Shown here: positions 57,649 to 64,000 of the stretch, one piece after another
Layout: every line of letters begins with the position of its first letter
Position numbering within the stretch: the stretch's first letter is position 1
Assembly: GCA_033398695.1 (NCBI GenBank)
Contig: CM065817.1
Span: 31,630,231-31,694,230, forward strand
Source: Orobanche coerulescens
Taxonomy: Eukaryota; Streptophyta; Magnoliopsida; Lamiales; Orobanchaceae
Length of the DNA: 64,000 bases
Direction of reading: 5' to 3'
Made by a program: the position numbers and the translations under genes
The notes under the pieces: generated by a model
Databases searched by the model: none
Told to the model about the DNA's origin: nothing
What the model saw: the letters and a program-made list of their open reading frames with translations, nothing else

Positions 57649-57960
57649 TAGTGATAGCTTTCACACCGTTATTTGCTAACGTGTAGCTCTTTTTACTAAC
57701 ACAATTTCTATCTCATTATTTTTTTTTTCGTAAAAAGGTGATAGCTTTCACACCGTTATTTGCTAACGTGTAGCACTTTTCACCAATTTTTCTGAGGCGG
57801 CAGCTACGCACCAACAATGGTTAGTCCTTTATTTTTTGCAAAATTTAAGACTTCCAAAATTAGGCATTTATTCTTTGCTCAACACTTCTCCTTTTCGTCA
57901 TTTATTTTTTTAGGTGATAGCTTTCACACCGTTATTTGCTAACGTGTAGCTCTTTTCACC
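57649..57960. repeat. Three copies of a hairpin-forming repeat in element H
   Basis: GTGATAGCTTTCACACCGTT followed by ATTTGCTAACGTGTAGC occurs near 57650, 57738 and 57914, nearly identical each time. Each copy has arms ACACCGTTA and TAACGTGT that pair with one bulge around a short loop. Confidence 0.9.
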
Positions 57961-58226
57961 AATGACTCCTTTTTTTTTTTTTAGGGAATAGAATTTTTGC
58001 AGAAAATCATTTTTTAGTTAAGCATGAAAACTCAAAAACTCCACAAATTAAGTAAATTTCAGTTCTATTTTTCATCAGCCGATTGATTCTTCTTTTCTCA
58101 AGGTAACGAATGACTCGATTTTATATGATAATTACAAGGCTTGGAAAGAGAGATTAAGGCTCAAAAAATTTTGGAATGTACAAATTTTTTATTTACCGGT
58201 TAAAACGATTTTAGAAGCTTGTATAT

Positions 58227-61090
58227 TGTAACACCCCAAATGGCGGTTATTACAGTGCCGTGAATCCCACACTGGGACCCACCAGGCGATATCCAAAACA
58301 GGTTAAATAAATATTATTTGTGATACCGAATCACAACGAATAGTCATTTCTCCGATTAGGAGTTTATTAAAATATGGCCAACGGCCTTACAACACCCAGG
58401 ATCCGAAAAAAACAAGTATAAACCATATGGAGATGGAGAATACTTCAAATGTCAAATACAACCAAAAAGTAATTTAAATGAAACAGGAGATAACATAACG
58501 CGGTTTAACATAACCGGACAACAAGAGATGTGGGGCCCCCGAACTAGTATCCTCCGAACCCTTCGCCGTCGACATGCTCTTCCCGTGTCTTGCCTTTGCC
58601 TCGACCTAAAATACAATACAAGTATTTCGCCCAACACAGGGTCAGATATACATGATAATCAATTCTTCCGACATTATACAATTCACATATATAGATCTCA
58701 AGAAAATCATTCCGACTATTAATCATACCCCTCGGGCGTATGAAACAATCAGTCACAAAATATCGAACACATCCAATCAAACATGGTCTGTGAACGATTA
58801 ACATTATGGCTCAAGATGGACATCACAGTACGCCCGATCCGGAAATGTGTCCGTGCACATGTCCACCCCGTATACGGAATCCAGAGATATACGTGGGACA
58901 ATGTACCTAATTAGCCTCACGAACTAACGTCTCGTGTGCACGGTCCAATGCGGAAACATCCACGCATGACCATCGTGTGCCTGGCTAAAAATCCTACACA
59001 ATAACCAATCGGCACGCAGATATGATTCCGGATATGTCACGATACAACATGACAACGAAACTCAAAGGATAACACATCCAATTAAGGATCAAGAAAAACT
59101 CACCAAAGTGAAAATAAGGACCAAGGAGATCAACGATTCGAAACGGCGTACTTGGGAATGCAATCCCATAACGTCAAGGACAATATCAAATCACGACAAA
59201 CGTCACATGGACAATTCATACACATGAAATATATATAATCATCACAAGAATCTAATCATCATTATAACCAAGCAAGATAACTTGCCTTAATATGGAGACG
59301 AGAATAGTCCTCTTCTTATCGGAACGAACGGACGGTCCTCGACAAGTTTTACTCGAACAACCAACCTTAAACGAAATACATTTTACTCAAAACATATTCG
59401 TATAATTATCAATATAGGATTAGTAAGACGTCAACCTACAATCCCTTAGAATAGTTTGTTACTACAAATTATTGAAGCCTTATGCCAGGAGTCCTTCTAA
59501 CATCAATACAACTATAAGAATCGGTTTACAAAATTTACCGAATGTTCGCATGGTTCAACATAACAAGAGTTCTATCAAGGTTATGTTGAATAACTAATCA
59601 TGATGTTAAGATCATCTTATGATGATTAAACTTTCCAAAACATTAAAAGGTTGAAAGGTAAAATCTGCACATTATGATTATTCTCCTCTCATTTAAATTG
59701 ACTTTTAAGCTAACAACAAGTTCATAAGTTCTGAGATTACACCATACTCATGAAGGTTATCAAAGTCTTTGTTACAAGGCTGGAGGATTCATTAACATGA
59801 TGGTGAATTCACCAATTTTAGTATGATGATCAAAATATTCTAAGTTCTCAATACATCAGATTAATGAAAAATTATTGTTGAAATTATCAAGATCCTTATC
59901 ATTCTTCAAAGACTTGTGAAACTGAACAATCATGATTTGTTAAAGCTTCTAAGATTCCTGAACTAGATCATCTAATCTCATCTTTAACATCATCAAGTTC
60001 TTCTCAAGGTAATTAAATACCTAAAATGGTGTTTAATCACTATATGATATCAAGTTCTTGACTAAGTCCAGTTATGATGAAGCTAAACGATCCAACAATG
60101 TCCTACTGAGCTAAATTTGTCCGTAAGATGAGTAATGACAATACAAACATTGTTACCATTACTACAATATCAAGAACTCCTCTAAACTAAACCCTCATTT
60201 AACATATTCATCAAAAGTGTTAAAAAGGTTGGATTAGAACTATGTTTTACTTGCTTAATCTAACTCTAGGTGAAGTATAATTCGTCATTAACATCAACAT
60301 AAGAAAATAATGCAGAGAAGAAAACACACCAACCTCCAGAAATGAAGAACAACTTCAATGCTATGAGAGAATATGTTCCAAGCTTAAAAACAACTCCAAA
60401 TCTCCAAGGAAATGAGCTCCACTCCGAGATTCAAGGATTAGAAACAAGTTGGTGTAGGTTGATATCGTTTTTAGAGTGCAGAGGGACGATAAAATGGAGA
60501 GAGAGTCGGTTTAGAGTTGTGAAGAAATGAAAAACAGGCTGGCCCTATAAATAGACTGGACATCCTTAGCGCACGCTATCAGGACAGTTTAGCGTACGCT
60601 AATGCCCTTACGTACGCTATCCGGTCGATATTACGTACGTAAGCGGCTTACAGTGGCTACTGTCTTGAATTATCGCAGGCCGTTAGCGCACGCTAACGAG
60701 AAATGGGTTACGCACGCTAATAAAAGTAGATTCTCACCGACACGCCAGCTCAGATTTAGATCTCATGCATGCTAACGGTTAAAAGGGTTCACGTGTTGAA
60801 GTCAACTGCTGCCAGATTCCTTCTTAGCGTACGCAACCGAGGAAACCTTACGCACGCTAAGTCGCATGATTAGCGTACGTTAATAGTACTGTGTAGCGTA
60901 CGCTACATTAACAAAAATTCGAAAGTGTAACACTCTAATAACATCGAATCATCACATATGAAATAACAACGATATGATATTCAAATCTATAATACCTCAA
61001 CATAATACTAAATGCAACGATTTCTGATAATCAGATTATCCGAATAATACAACGACAGGTAAAAATGAAAAGTTACAGTCGGATATTACA
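58227..61090 (-). mobile_element. Solo LTR I (Tekay-type), inserted in element H
   Basis: Starts TGTAACACCCCAAATGGCGG and ends GTCGGATATTACA, with perfect target duplication TATAT (58222-58226 and 61091-61095). It has the same ends as the LTRs of A and C (TGTAACACCCC, ACCCACCAGGCGA near 58276). A TATAAATA sequence is at 60546-60553 (the reverse complement, TATTTATA, is on the LTR strand). Confidence 0.92.
60565..60905. repeat. Palindrome array in U3 of solo LTR I
   Basis: Words TTAGCGTACGCTAA, TAGCGCACGCTA, TTACGTACGTAA and TAGCGTACGCTA, ending about 12-20 bases from the TATA-like site. Confidence 0.85.
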
Positions 61091-61654
61091 TATATAGCTA
61101 ATTTATTGGTGTTATGGCCAGATCTAGAAATCTCAAAAAATCAAAATAATATAAATATATATATATATATATATAAAATTAAGGCAAATAACCAAATCAA
61201 TCAAAACACACCAAAATTACAACACACCAAAATACTAAAACAATCCACCCCCAAACTTGAAAATAAAACTGTCCTCAATTTAAAAATAAAAAATAAAAAT
61301 CAATGCAGAAAAGCAGAATACTCCATGTTAAAAAAGTTGATGTCTGAGCTAACGCCTTTTAGAATCTGCAAGAGAATAAATATATGAGGCACACAAAAAA
61401 ATAAAATAAAATATACTCGTAAGTATAACACAATTTTTAAGATGCGCATCAAGAAAGTCCGAAGAGTCGCCTTACGCTGCCATCAAAGTTTTTATAAAAA
61501 CACACAATAAACATTACAATAATAAAATAACAATACATAAATCGCGAATAGATGCGCGTCAAGAGATCAAGAAGAAACTCCTTAAGCTGCCATCATTTAG
61601 CACGATTATTACACACGACAGAAAGTAAAAATACAAGAGGTCCGACATGGGTTA
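61091..61654 (-). other. Element H internal spacer
   Basis: Contains an AT microsatellite (61147-61175), a second polypurine-tract-like site (plus CCACCCCCAAACTTG near 61248) and two diverged copies of a GATGCGCRTCAAGA ... GCTGCCATCA unit near 61442 and 61551. No gene. Confidence 0.6.
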
Positions 61655-62309
61655 TCAAAGGGAGAGGAATGAATCCACTTTTCGTTTTCTCACTGTAAAA
61701 TCTTCTACCCAGACAATTTTAGCTAGAGCTGGATCTGGTTGAGGAACAAATTCATTGAGTTTTTTGATTAGTTCTTCTGGTGTTGTTGCAACGACTATGA
61801 TTCGCTTTGCACGCTCGGAAATAAAGCCCTTTTCAGCAGAGTAGTCGATGAAATACAGTAAACCATCAAAGAAACCATTGACATTAAGCACACCTATTGG
61901 TTTTTGATGAACATTTAGCTGGGCTCTGGTAACCACATGAAAAAGTTCCTCAAGGGTGCCAAAACCACCGGGAAGGGTGATAAAGGCGCCAGAATTATTT
62001 ATCATGTGAGTTATGCGATCTTGCATATTCACAGATCTAAACTCATCTCCAATAGTTGACCCGGTGATTTTACTTTCAGCCAGAGGTTTTGGGATTATTC
62101 CCAACACTCTTACTCCTTCCATATAGGCGAAACGTGACTCGTCCCATTAATCCTAGACTTCCTCCTCCGTAAACTACATGAATGCATTTTTCTCCTAAGG
62201 TACGACCCAAGTTGTGGGCTGCTTCAGTAAATCATGCCTCTTTTCCAGAACTAGCTCCACCAAAAATGCATACCGTGTTAAATTTTTTTGTTGAAGATGA
62301 TGACTCCAT
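61655..62309 (-). pseudogene. LOG: Intronless LOG-like cytokinin riboside monophosphate phosphoribohydrolase, broken
   Basis: From an ATG at 62307-62309 the minus strand reads MESSSSTKKFNTVCIFGGAS, then an in-frame stop after GKEA, then GEKCIHVVYGGGSLGLMG, then a one-base frameshift near 62122, then an open frame to 61655 with VRVLGIIPKPL, PGGFGTLEELFHVVTRAQL, KPIGVLNVNGFFDGLL and AKRIIVVATTPEELIKKL. This is the LONELY GUY fold with its PGGxGTxxE phosphate/catalytic motif. The span, about 218 codons, equals a full-length LOG. LOG enzymes release active cytokinin bases from riboside monophosphates in the cytosol. Plant LOG genes normally have several introns and none is present here, so a spliced mRNA was probably captured. 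It lies inside element H on the element's strand. One stop and one frameshift make it inactive as read, unless these are sequencing errors. Confidence 0.85.
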
Positions 62310-62667
62310 TTTTGAAAAGAAAAAATTTTTTTTAGAGAGAAACGGAGAAACGTGCAAGTTTGAGGGATGAATGAAAGAAACCAGTAGAAAGATTATTTAT
62401 AGAAGAAAAAGAAGGTAAAAGTTGTTTAACAAGTTTGTGATTGCGTTTGATTGTGCTTCAACTACTCAATAGAATAATGAAAGCTTTTATCGCGTATCAC
62501 ATTTTTTTATTCAGAAAATCTCACCACACGACAAAAATAAAAGATACTTACGCATATGTACAGTAGTTGTGATTGTGGCTCACATCTTCCTCTGATTTTA
62601 CGTTCAGAAACGGCCTAAACGCCTTCTATGAGTCGGGGAGAAGCTTCCCATCCAATTTTCTTACAAA
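62310..62667 (-). other. Element H spacer between the two cargo ORFs
   Basis: AT-rich and purine-rich on the plus strand near 62310-62420; no gene seen. It would be the 5' leader of the LOG-like ORF in a subgenomic or spliced transcript. Confidence 0.5.
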
Positions 62668-63170
62668 TTAGCAAACAGGGTCTTTTAACGTCAGATTCCC
62701 AAGACGTTGTTCATATTCTGGTTTGAATTTATTCCACAAACATTGAATTCCGTAATATACAAGTCCACTAGGATGCGTGTCAAGAGAAATTTCGATATTA
62801 TCTAAATTCTCCTTATTCGCACCATCATTAATGAACCGAATTTTATCTTCTCTGTTTGTAGATGGAATTCCTAAAGATCGACATTTTACATTACGTTCCA
62901 TCTAGCACATTTATAGCAAACGGCTAGCATCTTTGCTCGTCGTTTCTTGGCATATGAACTTTTTCCAAGCCCTGGTAAAAATCTAGTCGGTGTTTCTGTG
63001 AATTCACCTTCTATTCTTACTTTGGCTTCGATAATGAATCTTATGTCAAAAGGTATGCTTTTATTCATAAGCAACCTCATCCTTTCAAGCCTTGTCTTGT
63101 AAATTTTTAAAATTGCATTTTTGCTTAGAAAGGGAAATCTTTTTTCGATTTTATACAATGTTTCTTCCAT
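62668..63170 (-). pseudogene. Cysteine-rich basic ORF resembling carlavirus nucleic-acid-binding proteins, broken
   Basis: Two overlapping minus-strand frames (62886-63170, starting MEETLYKIEKR, and 62668-62901) look like one ORF split by a frameshift near 62890. The first ends with GKSSYAKKRRAKMLAVCYKC, a basic patch followed by CX2C; the second continues with a further Cys and, after IRFINDG, a neutral-acidic tail. A Tyr-Ala-basic-Arg-Arg-Ala patch before CX2C and a later Phe-Ile-x-x-Gly are the pattern I associate with the cysteine-rich proteins of carlaviruses, which bind nucleic acid and suppress silencing. The match is by motif only; it may be a retroelement gag or another zinc protein. 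It occupies the gag position, about 220 bases from the primer-binding site. Confidence 0.45.
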
Positions 63171-63387
63171 AAAAAAATAAAAATAAAATAACAATGAAAA
63201 TAATTGAAGAAAATATCTACAAATATTAGTTGTTGTGGGAAACTGAAAAATCCGACTTTAATAGTCACGGAGTACCGTTATCCGCCACTTGACCGGACAA
63301 ACACAATTGAGTACTAAGTTACAACGTCGAGAAATTTGTACCTATAAAAATAGTTTACAATGTAATATTTCAAATATAACTTATACT

Positions 63388-63402
63388 TCCCCGGCAACGG
63401 CG
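63388..63402 (-). promoter_or_regulatory. Element H primer-binding site
   Basis: The minus strand reads GCGCCGTTGCCGGGG after TTTTTT, the Athila-type primer site also seen in element D. Confidence 0.85.
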
Positions 63403-63411
63403 CAAAAAACT

Positions 63412-64000
63412 TGACACGCTTTTAGTGTAACTATCGCAAGTGCACGATATCGTATCAAGTAGTAAAGTGGACTTTTTGAGTCCGGTTTATCGATCCCACA
63501 AGGAAGTTTGGTTATAATTTGAATGATACACTATTAGTCTATTTTTATAGATACTAAAGATGAGTGAAACACACAATTAAAAAGTTTGGTTTAATAATTG
63601 CAAAGAAATTGCAATAATAGTTCTAATATTATAAGGAAATAAAAATATAGTAATAATAATAGATCTATTAAACGATAAATTGAAATAGTTGGGATTACAA
63701 ACTTAGTTCGTCATTAGTTATAAAAGATGTATAGGAGATCATAAGATGAATTTACTTATTATGTTGTGTAGATTCGATTTTCCTTAAAAAGACGGTTTCT
63801 CTTTCGAACTATAAAACGCCCCTTACATATTGAATCAATCCACTATATTTCTATGTTTATTGGCTTCAATACATAGCATTAGGATTTATGAAAATAACTC
63901 AAAGAATCATCTAAGGACTAGGGGTATATTTCTATCCCCTAGAACAACTTAGAGTGAAGATCATTTGATCTAATCAAACATATTTTCTTTCGAAACATAT
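63412..64000 (-). repeat. Element H 5' LTR, partial
   Basis: Matches 55606-56190 with only a handful of differences (for example TTAAAAAGAC versus TTAAAAGAC near 63785) and runs off the window end. Confidence 0.9.

Larger units (their letters stand above)
55606..64000 (-). mobile_element. Element H: Athila-like LTR element without visible gag-pol, with cargo ORFs
   Basis: The LTRs start TGACACGCTTTTAGTGTAAC at 55606 and again at 63412 (the second runs out of the window); the left one ends GACACTTATCA at 57188. The 5' LTR is on the right: a primer-binding site (minus GCGCCGTTGCCGGGG) sits at plus 63388-63402 and a polypurine tract (minus AAGTTTGGGGGTGTGA) at about 57189-57202. The internal region, minus solo LTR I, is about 3.4 kb. 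It holds a LOG-like ORF and a cysteine-rich ORF but no gag or pol I can recognise. The two LTRs are nearly identical where both are seen, so insertion is recent. The left flank is GTTAG (55601-55605); the right flank is outside. Confidence 0.88.

Overview
This window is plant nuclear DNA, almost certainly from a flowering plant. It is dominated by nested LTR retrotransposons (Ty3/gypsy chromovirus/Tekay-like, Athila-like and Tat-like, plus one Ty1/copia LTR), with a CACTA transposon, a hAT-type element and a foldback MITE. I see no bacterial-type genes and no rRNA or tRNA genes. The one intact host gene I can support is an intronless histone H2B at 40734-41477 (minus). It has a ~150-residue N-terminal tail and resembles the sperm/seed variant H2B.8 (H2B.S, HTB8).

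Layout. 1-10734: Tekay-like element A (minus), with a solo LTR (B, plus) inside its 5' LTR. 10735-12167: older sequence with an ORF cut by A. 12171-39246: a CACTA transposon with matching ends (CACTACTAAA / TTTAGTAGTG) and an ACA target duplication. Its own ~5.4 kb carries exon pieces of at least four host genes on one strand (p23 co-chaperone, ESF2/ABT1, isoleucyl-tRNA synthetase, ARIADNE E3 ligase), so it is a Pack-CACTA. Into it are inserted Tekay-like element C (14896-35527, minus), which itself holds Athila-like element D (22263-32755, plus), and solo LTR J (36624-37674). 39250-42945: the H2B gene with small elements, including a foldback MITE and a 464-bp hAT element. About 42945-54112: Tat-like element F (plus), whose 5' LTR is split by the gag-only element E (43327-48180, minus). 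F's 3' region is split by copia element G (LTR 54113-55585). G is split just after its primer-binding site by Athila-like element H (55606 to past the window end, minus). H contains solo Tekay-type LTR I (58227-61090).

Two things stand out. First, at least eight LTRs of unrelated families carry, just upstream of the TATA box, an array of short CpG-centred palindromes, with a different word per family: TAGCGTACGCTA, TACGGCCGTA, GCCGCGGC, GGCGATCGCC. Homologous Tekay LTRs use different words, and in element D a spacer between two palindromes is inverted between its two LTRs. Second, element H has no recognisable gag or pol in the bases seen. Instead it carries an intronless, broken copy of a LONELY GUY (LOG) cytokinin-activating enzyme and a broken ORF resembling the cysteine-rich nucleic-acid-binding proteins of carlaviruses.

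All coordinates and domain calls come from reading the sequence. No database search was run. Most retroelement genes are broken by stops or frameshifts and are described as such.
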